Shown piece by piece: positions 52,672 through 61,317 of a stretch of DNA of 64,000 bases. The stretch comes from Citrobacter arsenatis. Lineage in GTDB: Bacteria; Pseudomonadota; Gammaproteobacteria; Enterobacterales; Enterobacteriaceae. Positions within the stretch are counted from its first letter, which is position 1; every line of letters starts with the position of its first letter. The stretch covers positions 3,472,001 through 3,536,000 of the forward strand of contig NZ_CP037864.1 of assembly GCF_004353845.1 (NCBI RefSeq), written 5' to 3'. The notes under the pieces were generated by a model. It worked only from the letters and a program-made list of their open reading frames with translations. It searched no databases and had not been told where the DNA came from. Position numbers and translations under genes: made by a program.

Positions 52672-54300
52672 ATGAAAACTCGCGACTCGCAAACAAGTGA
52701 CGTGATTATCATTGGTGGAGGAGCAACAGGTGCAGGGATCGCACGCGATTGTGCGCTGCGCGGGTTGCGCGTCATCTTAGTGGAACGCCACGATATCGCC
52801 ACAGGGGCGACCGGACGCAACCACGGTCTGCTGCACAGCGGTGCGCGCTACGCCGTCACCGACGCTGAATCTGCCCGTGAGTGCATCAGCGAAAACCAAA
52901 TTCTCAAACGTATCGCCCGTCATTGCGTTGAGCCAACGGACGGTCTGTTTATTACCCTGCCGGAGGACGAGCTCTCTTTCCAGGCTACCTTTATTCGCGC
53001 CTGTGAAGAGGCCGGTATTCGCGCTGAAGCGATTGACCCTGGGCAGGCGCGCATTATTGAACCTTCCGTTAACCCACAGCTAATTGGTGCGGTAAAAGTG
53101 CCGGACGGCACAGTTGATCCTTTCCGCTTAACCGCCGCCAACATGCTGGATGCGCGTGAGCATGGCGCGGTTATCTTAACGGCGCATGAAGTGACGGGGC
53201 TGATTCGTGAAGGAGCAACGGTTTGCGGCGTTAACGTGCGCAATCATCTGACGGGAGAGACGCAGTCCCTGCATGCCCCGGTCGTGGTGAACGCCGCCGG
53301 GATCTGGGGCCAGCGCATTGCGGAATATGCCGATCTGAGCATCCGTATGTTCCCGGCCAAAGGGTCGCTGCTGATTATGGATCATCGTATTAACCAGCAT
53401 GTCATCAACCGCTGTCGTAAGCCGTCTGACGCCGATATTCTGGTGCCAGGCGATACCATTTCGTTGATCGGTACGACCTCACAGCACATTGATTACGATG
53501 ATATTGACAGCAACCGCGTTACCGCAGAAGAGGTCGATATTCTGCTGCGTGAAGGCGAGAAACTGGCACCAATTATGGCGAAAACGCGCATTTTACGCGC
53601 CTACTCCGGCGTACGCCCGCTGGTCGCCAGCGACGACGATCCAAGCGGACGTAACGTCAGCCGCGGGATTGTACTGTTCGACCACGCTGAACGTGACGGA
53701 CTGGACGGGTTTATCACCATTACCGGCGGTAAACTGATGACCTACCGCCTGATGGCGGAATGGGCTACCGATGCCGTATGCCGTAAGCTGGGCAATACCC
53801 AACCTTGCACAACGGCAGACATCGCGCTGCCCGGCTCACAAGAATCTACCGAGCATACGCTTAAACGCGTAATCTCTTTGCCCGCGCCACTGCGCGGTTC
53901 GGCGGTCTACCGTCACGGCGATCGCACCCCTGCATGGCTTAGCGAAGGTCGTCAGCACCGCAGTCTGGTCTGTGAATGCGAAGCGGTCACCGCTGGCGAA
54001 GTGCAATACGCCGTCGAGAATTTAACCGTCAACAGCCTGCTGGATTTACGTCGCCGTACCCGTGTTGGAATGGGGACCTGCCAGGGCGAATTGTGTGCCT
54101 GCCGTGCCGCAGGTTTGCTGCAACGTTTTAATGTCACCACCGCCGCGCAATCTATCACCCAGCTTTCGGATTTCCTCAATGAGCGCTGGAAAGGCGTGCA
54201 GCCTATCGCCTGGGGAGATGCGCTGCGCGAAAGCGAGTTCACCCGCTGGGTTTATCAGGGATTGTGTGGTCTGGAAAAGGAGCACCAGGATGAAATTTGA
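52672..54300 (+). CDS. glpA: Anaerobic glycerol-3-phosphate dehydrogenase subunit A
   Basis: GlpA is the FAD-containing catalytic subunit of the anaerobic GlpABC dehydrogenase, oxidising glycerol 3-phosphate to dihydroxyacetone phosphate. It has 542 residues. The FAD-binding motif is DVIIIGGGATGAGIARDCALRG (about 9-30). The C-terminal BFD-like domain has cysteines in LVCECEAV and GTCQGELCACRAAGL for a [2Fe-2S] cluster. It overlaps glpB by 11 bp. Confidence 0.97.
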   Translation: MKTRDSQTSDVIIIGGGATGAGIARDCALRGLRVILVERHDIATGATGRNHGLLHSGARYAVTDAESARECISENQILKRIARHCVEPTDGLFITLPEDELSFQATFIRACEEAGIRAEAIDPGQARIIEPSVNPQLIGAVKVPDGTVDPFRLTAANMLDAREHGAVILTAHEVTGLIREGATVCGVNVRNHLTGETQSLHAPVVVNAAGIWGQRIAEYADLSIRMFPAKGSLLIMDHRINQHVINRCRKPSDADILVPGDTISLIGTTSQHIDYDDIDSNRVTAEEVDILLREGEKLAPIMAKTRILRAYSGVRPLVASDDDPSGRNVSRGIVLFDHAERDGLDGFITITGGKLMTYRLMAEWATDAVCRKLGNTQPCTTADIALPGSQESTEHTLKRVISLPAPLRGSAVYRHGDRTPAWLSEGRQHRSLVCECEAVTAGEVQYAVENLTVNSLLDLRRRTRVGMGTCQGELCACRAAGLLQRFNVTTAAQSITQLSDFLNERWKGVQPIAWGDALRESEFTRWVYQGLCGLEKEHQDEI

Positions 54301-55549
54301 TACCGTCATTATCGGCGGCGGCCTGGCCGGCTTGCTGTGCGGTCTGCAACTGCAAAAAAGCGGTTTACGCTGCACGATTGTCACGCGCGGCCAAAGCGCC
54401 CTGCATTTTTCCTCCGGCTCGCTGGATTTGCTCGGCAATTTGCCCGATGGTCAACCGGTGACAGATATAGAAGCAGGTCTGAATGCGCTGCGCACTCAGG
54501 CACCTGCGCATCCGTATAGCACCATCGGAACCCACAACGTTCTGGAACTGGCCCAGCAGGCGCAAAATCTGCTGGAAGAATGTGGGACAAATTTGCAGGG
54601 CAAGGTACATCAGTCACATCAACGCGTCACCCCGTTGGGCACTCTGCGCTCAACCTGGTTAAGTTCCCCGGAAGTTCCGGTCTGGCCACTGTCCGCGCAG
54701 CGTATCTGCGTTGTGGGTATCAGCGGTTTACTGGATTTTCAGGCGCATCTTGCCGCGGCCTCACTGCGTCAACGCAATCTCAGCGTCGAAACGGCAGAAA
54801 TCGACCTGCCTGAGCTGGATGTCCTGCGTGATAACCCGACCGAATTTCGCGCCGTCAACATTGCGCGCCTGCTGGATAACGAAGATAAATGGTCGTTGCT
54901 CTATGACGCATTACTGCCGGTCGCAAAAACCTGCGACATGATAATCATGCCCGCCTGCTTCGGTCTGGCGGATGAGCGACTCTGGCAGTGGCTTAACGAG
55001 CGCCTCCCCTGCTCGCTGACGCTGTTACCGACCCTACCGCCTTCGGTACTGGGTATGCGGTTACACAACAAATTGCAGCGTCAGTTCGTGCGCCAGGGCG
55101 GCATCTGGATGCCAGGTGATGAAGTGAAGAAAATCACCTGTCAGGACGGTGTGGTCAGCGAAATCTGGACCCGTAACCATGCCGATATTCCGTTGCGCCC
55201 ACGTTTCGCCGTGCTCGCCAGCGGCAGTTTCTTCAGTAGCGGACTGGTCGCCACGCGTGAGGCCATCCACGAACCGATTTTGGGCCTGGATGTACAGCAA
55301 ACCGCCACCCGCGCCGAGTGGTATCAACGTGACGTCTTCGATCCACAACCGTGGCAACAGTTTGGCGTGACGACCGATGCCGCATTGCGCCCGTCACTGG
55401 CGGGGAAAACGGTAGAGAATATGTATGCCATCGGTTCCGTTCTCGGCGGATTCGACCCTATCGCCCAGGGTTGCGGAGGCGGCGTGTGCGCAGTCAGCGC
55501 CTTACACGCCGCACATCACATTGCGAAACGTGCCGGAGGACAGCAATGA
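54290..55549 (+). CDS. glpB: Anaerobic glycerol-3-phosphate dehydrogenase subunit B
   Basis: GlpB is the FMN-binding subunit that relays electrons from GlpA to GlpC. From ATG 54290 (MKFDTVIIGGGLAGLLCGLQ) it has 419 residues; starts further upstream would lie inside glpA and are not used. The C-terminal flavin-domain stretch AIGSVLGGFDPIAQGCGGGVCAVSALHAA is typical. It overlaps glpA by 11 bp and glpC by 4 bp. Confidence 0.97.
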   Translation: MKFDTVIIGGGLAGLLCGLQLQKSGLRCTIVTRGQSALHFSSGSLDLLGNLPDGQPVTDIEAGLNALRTQAPAHPYSTIGTHNVLELAQQAQNLLEECGTNLQGKVHQSHQRVTPLGTLRSTWLSSPEVPVWPLSAQRICVVGISGLLDFQAHLAAASLRQRNLSVETAEIDLPELDVLRDNPTEFRAVNIARLLDNEDKWSLLYDALLPVAKTCDMIIMPACFGLADERLWQWLNERLPCSLTLLPTLPPSVLGMRLHNKLQRQFVRQGGIWMPGDEVKKITCQDGVVSEIWTRNHADIPLRPRFAVLASGSFFSSGLVATREAIHEPILGLDVQQTATRAEWYQRDVFDPQPWQQFGVTTDAALRPSLAGKTVENMYAIGSVLGGFDPIAQGCGGGVCAVSALHAAHHIAKRAGGQQ

Positions 55550-56736
55550 GCGACACACGTTTTGAAAGTTGTATCAAATGCACGGTGTGCACCACGGCCT
55601 GCCCGGTAAGCCGCGTCAATCCGAGCTACCCAGGCCCTAAACAGGCTGGCCCGGACGGTGAGCGTCTGCGCCTGAAAGATGGCGCGTTATATGACGATGC
55701 GTTGAAATACTGCATCAACTGTAAGCGCTGCGAAGTGGCCTGTCCGTCAGATGTGAAAATCGGTGATATCATCCAGCGCGCACGCGCCAAATATGACACT
55801 ACACGTCCGTCGCTGCGTAACTTTGTCTTAAGTCATACCGATTTGATGGGTAGCGTATCCACCCCCTTCGCCCCAATAGTGAATACCGCCACCTCGCTAA
55901 AACCGGTACGCCAGTTGCTGGACTACGCGCTGAAAATCGATCATCGCCGTACGCTGCCGAAATACTCTTTTGGCACTTTCCGCCGCTGGTATCGTAGCAT
56001 TGCCGCACAGCAGGCGCAGTATCAGGATCAGGTTGCCTTTTTCCACGGTTGTTTTGTGAATTACAACCATCCGCAGCTCGGTAAGGACCTGATCAAGGTA
56101 CTGAATGCGATGGGAACCGGTGTGCAGTTGCTGAGCAAAGAGAAATGCTGCGGCGTACCGCTGATCGCCAACGGCTTTACCGATAAAGCGCGTAAGCAGG
56201 CAGTGAGCAACGTGGCTTCGCTTAGGGAAGCCATTGATGGCAAGGGCATTCCGGTGATCGCCACCTCATCAACCTGCACATTTGCGCTGCGTGATGAATA
56301 TCCGGAAGTGCTGGACGTCGATAACTCTGGCCTGCGTGAGCACATTGAGCTGGCAACCCGCTGGCTGTGGCGCAAGCTGGATGAAGGCAAAACGCTACCG
56401 TTGAAAACGCTGCCGCTGAAGGTGGTCTATCACACGCCATGCCACATGGAGAAAATGGGCTGGACGCTCTATACGCTGGAACTGTTGCGGCAAATTCCGG
56501 GGCTGGAACTAACGGTACTGGACTCGCAGTGCTGCGGGATTGCCGGGACATACGGATTCAAAAAAGAAAACTACCCGACATCGCAGTCCATTGGCGCGCC
56601 GTTATTCCGCCAGATTGAAGAAAGCGGCGCTGATATCGTCGTCACCGACTGCGAAACCTGTAAATGGCAGATTGAGATGTCTACAAGCAAACGCTGCGAA
56701 CATCCCATCACCTTACTGGCAAAAGCGTTGGGTTAA
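55546..56736 (+). CDS. glpC: Anaerobic glycerol-3-phosphate dehydrogenase subunit C
   Basis: GlpC anchors GlpAB to the membrane and passes electrons to menaquinone. It has 396 residues from ATG 55546 (MSDTRFESCIKCTVC). Two [4Fe-4S] motifs are CIKCTVCTTACPV and CINCKRCEVACPSD. Two cysteine-rich CCG domains follow (KEKCCGVPLI and LDSQCCGIAGTYG), as in heterodisulfide reductase subunit B-type proteins. The ATGA overlap with glpB and the terminator after it close the operon. Confidence 0.97.
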   Translation: MSDTRFESCIKCTVCTTACPVSRVNPSYPGPKQAGPDGERLRLKDGALYDDALKYCINCKRCEVACPSDVKIGDIIQRARAKYDTTRPSLRNFVLSHTDLMGSVSTPFAPIVNTATSLKPVRQLLDYALKIDHRRTLPKYSFGTFRRWYRSIAAQQAQYQDQVAFFHGCFVNYNHPQLGKDLIKVLNAMGTGVQLLSKEKCCGVPLIANGFTDKARKQAVSNVASLREAIDGKGIPVIATSSTCTFALRDEYPEVLDVDNSGLREHIELATRWLWRKLDEGKTLPLKTLPLKVVYHTPCHMEKMGWTLYTLELLRQIPGLELTVLDSQCCGIAGTYGFKKENYPTSQSIGAPLFRQIEESGADIVVTDCETCKWQIEMSTSKRCEHPITLLAKALG

Positions 56737-56743
56737 CTCTGTT

Positions 56744-56775
56744 GCCCGGTGGCGTTCTGCTTACCGGGCATTTTT
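56744..56775 (+). terminator. Rho-independent terminator of glpABC
   Basis: GCCCGGT (56744-56750) pairs with ACCGGGC (56763-56769), followed by ATTTTTG, 8 bp after the glpC stop. Confidence 0.85.
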
Positions 56776-57657
56776 GCGCACCTTGTTCCGCTTAATTGAA
56801 TACGTTGCAGTCGGGCGTATTTATCTCTGATTCCCCCGCGCAAAGCCCCCATTCTCCACATGCAACGCAGGTTAGAAGCGGATACCGTCACGCCATCTTC
56901 TCTTTCTGGTGACGGACTACCATGGCTAAACCCACCACATCCACACCGCACGATGCGGTTTTTAAAAAGATAATGTCTTACCCCGAGATGGCTCGGGATT
57001 TTCTGGATATTCACCTCCCTGTCGCATTACGTGAGATTTGCGATATGCAAACGCTGAAGCTGGAGTCCACCAGCTTTATCGAACAGGATCTCCGTGCATA
57101 CTACTCAGACGTATTGTGGTCACTAAAAACACGCGAAGGTCAGGGGTATATCTATTGTGTTATCGAACATCAGAGTACCGCGGTACAGCACATGGCATTT
57201 CGCCTGATGCGTTATGCTACCGCGGCGATGCAGCATCACCTTGATGCCGGAAATAAAACGCTGCCGCTGGTTATCCCCATGCTGTTTTATCACGGTCAAC
57301 AAAGTCCCTATCCCTGGTCACTCAACTGGCTGGATGAATTTGATAATCCGCAACTGGCGCGACAACTGTATTCAGAGGCTTTTCCGCTGGTCGACATTAC
57401 CGTAATACCTGACGATGAAATCGCGCAGCATCGGGGGATTGCGCTGCTTGAGTTGATGCAAAAACAAATCCGCGATCGTGATTTAATGGGGTTAGTGGAC
57501 CGACTGGTCTCGCTATTAGTTACAAGTACCGCTAATGACAGCCAGCTACAAACGCTATTTAATTATCTGCTACGGTACGGCGATGTATGTCACGTCAACA
57601 AATTTATCCATGAAGTTGCCGAACGTAGAACGTACCCCACATAACAAGGAGAGATTA

Positions 57658-57879
57658 ATGACAATAGCAGAGAGGCTGAAACAGGAAGGTCACCAAAATG
57701 GGCTGCAACAAGGGTTAGAACAAGGAATGCAAAAAGGGTTAGAGCAAGGAGTGCAAAAAGGAACGCAAGAAGAAGCCTTGCGCATCGCGCGCATGATGCT
57801 GGAACAAGGTATTGATCGTGAAACGGTACTGGCCATTACCGGATTTTCTGCTGATCACGCGGTGGCGAACAACCAATAG
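57658..57879 (+). CDS. Putative intragenic small protein RpnS
   Basis: A 73-residue ORF (MTIAERLKQEGHQNGLQQG...) encoded in the C-terminal frame of the rpn gene, with an excellent Shine-Dalgarno sequence AAGGAGA (57646-57652) 5 bp before ATG 57658. In E. coli, Rpn genes encode a small C-terminal protein from an internal start that blocks the full-length toxin; this ORF has that position and form. It is a Gln/Gly/Glu/Lys-rich repeat (QKGLEQGVQKG) followed by a helical segment (EEALRIARMMLEQGIDRETVLAITG). It is intact even though the parent frame is broken. Function here is inference. Confidence 0.6.
   Translation: MTIAERLKQEGHQNGLQQGLEQGMQKGLEQGVQKGTQEEALRIARMMLEQGIDRETVLAITGFSADHAVANNQ
57709..57770 (+). 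repeat. Direct repeats in the rpn C-terminal region
   Basis: The 24-bp unit GGGTTAGAACAAGGAATGCAAAAA (57712-57735) is followed directly by GGGTTAGAGCAAGGAGTGCAAAAA (57736-57759), two differences, with a further partial copy after it. In protein this is GLEQGMQK-GLEQGVQK. Such units can change number by slippage. Confidence 0.8.
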
Positions 57880-57890
57880 AACAGATATCG

Positions 57891-57917
57891 GGCCCGATGG
57901 CGCCACGCCCTCGGGCC
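57891..57917. terminator. Inverted repeat between rpn and rhmA
   Basis: GGCCCGA (57891-57897) and TCGGGCC (57911-57917) form a stem between convergent genes; REP-like core GATGGCGCCACGCC lies in the loop. A short T-rich tract follows on the plus strand only. Confidence 0.55.
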
Positions 57918-57922
57918 TTATA

Positions 57923-58726
57923 TTAGTAACTTTTTTTCAACGTTTGCGCTGCTTGACCCGGTTTAAACATTGCCAACCTGCGATCCAGCGCTTCGGTATA
58001 AAGCATAGTATCGACACCTACCGCGACAAAATTCGCCCCCCACTGAAGACATTTTTGCGCCATTGCCGGGTCGACAGCGAGGAAGCCGGCAGCTTTTCCG
58101 GCTGCGCGGATACGGCAGATGCTCTGCTCAATAATCCGTTGCACCTCCGGGTGTCCGGCATTATCCGGATAGCCCAAAGATGCAGAGAGATCGGCCGGGC
58201 CAATAAAGACACCGTCAATACCCTCAACATCCAGAATCGCATCCAGATTATCCAGTGCAGCTTTACTCTCGACCTGCACCAACAGGCACAGTGATTCATT
58301 AGCCCGCTCCATATACTTGTCGATACGCCCCCAACGCGCCGCTCGCGCTACGCTGGCACCGACTCCCCGTTCCCCGAGCGGTGGATAACGCGTGGCGGAA
58401 ACCACTTGACGTGCTTGCTCTGCGCTGTCGACCATTGGAATCAGCAGCGTCTGGGCACCAATATCCAGTACCTGTTTGATCAACGCTTTACTTCCCTCAA
58501 CGGGACGAACCACTGGTTGGCTGGCATAAGGCGCAACCGCCTGCAATTGGTGGTAGAGATCCTGCACAGTATTCGGCGCATGCTCACCATCAATGAGCAG
58601 CCAGTCATAGCCCGACGTCGCTGCAATCTCTGCCATGTAAGAGGTAGTCGAACTAAGCCACAGGCCGATCTGTACTTCCCCTTTGCGTAATCCTTCTTTA
58701 AAAGGGTTTGATAACAATGCGTTCAT
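57923..58726 (-). CDS. rhmA: 2-keto-3-deoxy-L-rhamnonate aldolase RhmA
   Basis: RhmA is a class II, metal-dependent aldolase of the HpcH/HpaI family that cleaves 2-keto-3-deoxy-L-rhamnonate to pyruvate and lactaldehyde. It has 267 residues, as E. coli YfaU. Motifs are YDWLLIDGEHAPN with the active-site histidine (about H49), LLVQVESKAALDNLD with a metal ligand, and DGVFIGPADLSASLGYPD. It is last in the rhmDTA run, 25 bp after rhmT. Confidence 0.96.
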   Translation of the reverse strand: MNALLSNPFKEGLRKGEVQIGLWLSSTTSYMAEIAATSGYDWLLIDGEHAPNTVQDLYHQLQAVAPYASQPVVRPVEGSKALIKQVLDIGAQTLLIPMVDSAEQARQVVSATRYPPLGERGVGASVARAARWGRIDKYMERANESLCLLVQVESKAALDNLDAILDVEGIDGVFIGPADLSASLGYPDNAGHPEVQRIIEQSICRIRAAGKAAGFLAVDPAMAQKCLQWGANFVAVGVDTMLYTEALDRRLAMFKPGQAAQTLKKSY

Positions 58727-58751
58727 AACGATCCTTACAACATAGATAAGA

Positions 58752-60041
58752 TTAATGATGCACAGCGCCTGCTTGTGAAACAGAACGGTTCACACTCAGC
58801 GTGAAGATAATCAGTGAGCCAATAATGGCAACTCCCGCCAGGGTCAGCAGCCCTGCCGCATCGCTGGCAAACAGCGTTTCGGCTTTGACGCGCAGAATTG
58901 GGGCAATAAAGCCACCGATGGCACCAAACAGATTAACGAAGCCGATCCCCGCCGCCAGCGCGGTCCCAGAAAGAAGTTGCGTTGGCATCGTCCAGAAAAC
59001 CGGCTGTACAGCGATGAAACCCACTGCCGCCACGCACAGCGCCATAATCGCCAGTACCGGCGAAACCAGACCGGACAGGCCAATACCAATCCCCGCAGCC
59101 AGCAGCGTCAGCGCAGCGATATTACGCCGCTCGCCGGTGCGGTCGGAGTAGCGTGGAATCAGCCAGGTGCCAAACAGGGCCGCCACCCACGGAATTGCCG
59201 TCACTACCGACGCGGTAAAACCCACTTTAGTGCCCAGCAGCGCGGCAACCTGGGTCGGCAGGAAGAAGATTAGGCCGTACACCGCCACCTGAATCGTCAG
59301 GTAGATAATGGCCAGTTGCCAGACGCGGCCATTACGCAACGCATCAGAGAGACGTGAAGTGACCTTTTTCTCTTCTTCGCTCGTCAGTTGATTGATGAGC
59401 GCCGCTTTCTCCTCGGCGCTAAGAAAACGCGCCTGCTGTGGGGTATCATCTAGCCAGAAGAAGGTAAAAACGCCTGCCCCTACCGCCAGTAAACCTTCGA
59501 TAACAAACATCCAGAACCAGCCCGGATGCCCCATAAATCCATGCATCTCCAGCAGAGCGCCTGAAAGCGGCGATCCCAACGTTAACGCCAGCGGCGCCCC
59601 CATATAAAACAGACCCATGATGCTGGCGCGGTTACGCTGCGGGAACCACTGTGAGGTAAGATAAATCATACCGGGGAAGAAACCCGCCTCCGCCGCCCCT
59701 AACAGGGTGCGGATAATCAAGAATTTCGCTTCCGTGTCCGCCCATGCCATCGCTGCAGAGAGAAATCCCCACAGCAGCGTGGTGGTGCCAATCCAGGTTC
59801 TGGCGCCAAATTTGCGCATCAACAGGTTGGCAGGGACACCCAGAAAAGCGTAAACCACGAAGAAAATCCCGGCCCCCAGAGCGTAAGCCTCATTGCTCAA
59901 GCCTGTGTCAATCTGATAAGTCTCTTTGGCGAAACCAATGTTCGAACGGTCAAGAAATGCCAGCACATACAGCGCCAACATAAACGGAATCAAACGGGCG
60001 CGGTTCTTCTTTACGACGCCATCAAGTAAGGTAGTGCTCAT
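58752..60041 (-). CDS. rhmT: Rhamnonate transporter RhmT (MFS)
   Basis: RhmT is a twelve-helix MFS permease of the anion:cation symporter group, thought to import L-rhamnonate or a related acid sugar. From ATG 60041 (MSTTLLDGVVKKNRARLIPFM) it has 429 residues, as E. coli YfaV; the in-frame start at 60098 overlaps the rhmD end and adds 19 unrelated residues. Family features are LDRSNIGFAKETYQID and MRKFGARTWIGTTTLLWGFLS. Function rests on context with rhmD and rhmA. Confidence 0.94.
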   Translation of the reverse strand: MSTTLLDGVVKKNRARLIPFMLALYVLAFLDRSNIGFAKETYQIDTGLSNEAYALGAGIFFVVYAFLGVPANLLMRKFGARTWIGTTTLLWGFLSAAMAWADTEAKFLIIRTLLGAAEAGFFPGMIYLTSQWFPQRNRASIMGLFYMGAPLALTLGSPLSGALLEMHGFMGHPGWFWMFVIEGLLAVGAGVFTFFWLDDTPQQARFLSAEEKAALINQLTSEEEKKVTSRLSDALRNGRVWQLAIIYLTIQVAVYGLIFFLPTQVAALLGTKVGFTASVVTAIPWVAALFGTWLIPRYSDRTGERRNIAALTLLAAGIGIGLSGLVSPVLAIMALCVAAVGFIAVQPVFWTMPTQLLSGTALAAGIGFVNLFGAIGGFIAPILRVKAETLFASDAAGLLTLAGVAIIGSLIIFTLSVNRSVSQAGAVHH

Positions 60042-60097
60042 AGCAAGATCCTCAAAGAAATGAGGGCGTTGTCGTTGCAGCGACAACGCACAGGTCA

Positions 60098-61303
60098 TTA
60101 GTGGCTATAAGGGCGTTTCAGATTGCAGTCGCGGTTAAGCTCAACGCCAAATCCAGGTTTATCAAGCACCGACTTATGAATGCGACCATTCACTGGCACT
60201 GGTTCATCAAGCAGAATTGGATCGAACTGTGGGCGCATAGATGAGCAGTCCGGACTGGTCATCAGGAACTCGCTAAACGGGGTGTTGGTGAAGGTAATCA
60301 CCGCATGGTGCGAGTAGACCGATGAACCATGCGGCACCACCAACTGTCCGCGCGATTTGGCGATAGCGGCGATTTCTACCAGCGTAGTTAATCCACCACA
60401 CCAGCCCACGTCCGGCTGCATGATATCGATGCCAGTTTCAGAGAGCGTACGGAAGGACTGTACTGTCCCGTGGTGCTCGCCGCTGGTCACCATCATTCCC
60501 GCCGGCGCATTACGCTTCAGCTCGCGGTAGCCTTCATACTGCTGTGGCGGCAGACACTCTTCGATCCACTTCAGGTTGTACGGTGCACAGGCATGGGCCA
60601 GTTTGGTAGCATAGTTCACGTCCTGGCTCATCCAGCAGTCGAGCATCAGCCAGAAATCCGGGCCGCACCTCTCGCGCATATCGGCAACCATCGCCGCATC
60701 TTTGCGGATCCCTGCGTCGCCGTCATGTGGTCCCCAGTGGGTCGGCATTTTACCGCCGATAAAGCCCATCTCTTTCGCCAAATCCGGACGCGCGCCGGTG
60801 GCGTAAAACTGGATTTCATCACGCACAGCGCCGCCTAACAGTTTGTAGACCGGTAGCCCCACCACCTTGCCAAACAGGTCCCACAACGCCAGGTCCACGC
60901 AGGAGATGGTATTCATGACCAGGCCACCGGAGCCGGAGTAGTACATCGTCGCGCCGAGCATCTGATCGTGGATCAGTTTGATATCGCTGACGCATTTTCC
61001 TTCAATAAAACGATTGAGATGTTTTTCAACGATAAAACAGCCCATCTCCCCTGCTGTAGAGACGGCAAAACCGGTCTGTCCGTTCTCTGCTTCTACTTCA
61101 ACAATCAGCGTTCCTAACACATTGATGCCAAAGGACTGACGCGATTGCTCGTATTCACGATATTTGCTCATTGGCGTCGCAATATGATCGTCAATCCAGT
61201 GGTTAGCGCCCTGATCATGATAGTCGCCGCCGCCAGCGCCTTTATCTGCCGTAGCGCCACCCGTAAACCAGGCACGAACGTGTTTAATTTTCGGTAGGGT
61301 CAT
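60098..61303 (-). CDS. rhmD: L-rhamnonate dehydratase RhmD
   Basis: RhmD belongs to the enolase superfamily and converts L-rhamnonate to 2-keto-3-deoxy-L-rhamnonate with Mg2+. It has 401 residues from ATG 61303 (MTLPKIKHVRAWF), preceded by AGGAGA; a start at 61351 would overlap rhmR. Metal-ligand regions are FWLMLDCWMSQD, LKWIEECLPP and MVTSGEHHG. The general-base histidine is in VVPHGSSVYSHHAV. It is the first structural gene after rhmR. Confidence 0.96.
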   Translation of the reverse strand: MTLPKIKHVRAWFTGGATADKGAGGGDYHDQGANHWIDDHIATPMSKYREYEQSRQSFGINVLGTLIVEVEAENGQTGFAVSTAGEMGCFIVEKHLNRFIEGKCVSDIKLIHDQMLGATMYYSGSGGLVMNTISCVDLALWDLFGKVVGLPVYKLLGGAVRDEIQFYATGARPDLAKEMGFIGGKMPTHWGPHDGDAGIRKDAAMVADMRERCGPDFWLMLDCWMSQDVNYATKLAHACAPYNLKWIEECLPPQQYEGYRELKRNAPAGMMVTSGEHHGTVQSFRTLSETGIDIMQPDVGWCGGLTTLVEIAAIAKSRGQLVVPHGSSVYSHHAVITFTNTPFSEFLMTSPDCSSMRPQFDPILLDEPVPVNGRIHKSVLDKPGFGVELNRDCNLKRPYSH

Positions 61304-61317
61304 GATGTTCTCCTTAT

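Larger units (their letters stand above)
56922..57879 (+). pseudogene. rpnE: Rpn-family (PD-(D/E)XK) nuclease gene, frameshifted
   Basis: Rpn proteins (YhgA/transposase_31 family) are DNA endonucleases linked to recombination and, in E. coli, to toxicity and phage defence. The open frame 56922-57644 gives 240 residues with the N-terminal nuclease domain: YSDVLWSLKTREGQGYIYC with D63, and VIEHQS with E82 and Q84. The frame then ends in a non-family tail (RTYPT). The C-terminal region continues in the +1 frame (ERTPHNKERLMTIAERLKQEG) to 57879. The cause is a tandem duplication of GAACGTA at 57621-57634; with one copy the ORF would encode 316 residues. Position after glpC and before the rhm genes equals yfaD (rpnE) of E. 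coli. It may still yield a truncated protein. Confidence 0.88.

Noticed and set aside
57621..57660. Programmed ribosomal frameshifting as the explanation of the split rpn frame
   Set aside because: No slippery heptamer or downstream structure is evident, while a perfect 7-bp tandem duplication accounts exactly for the shift.
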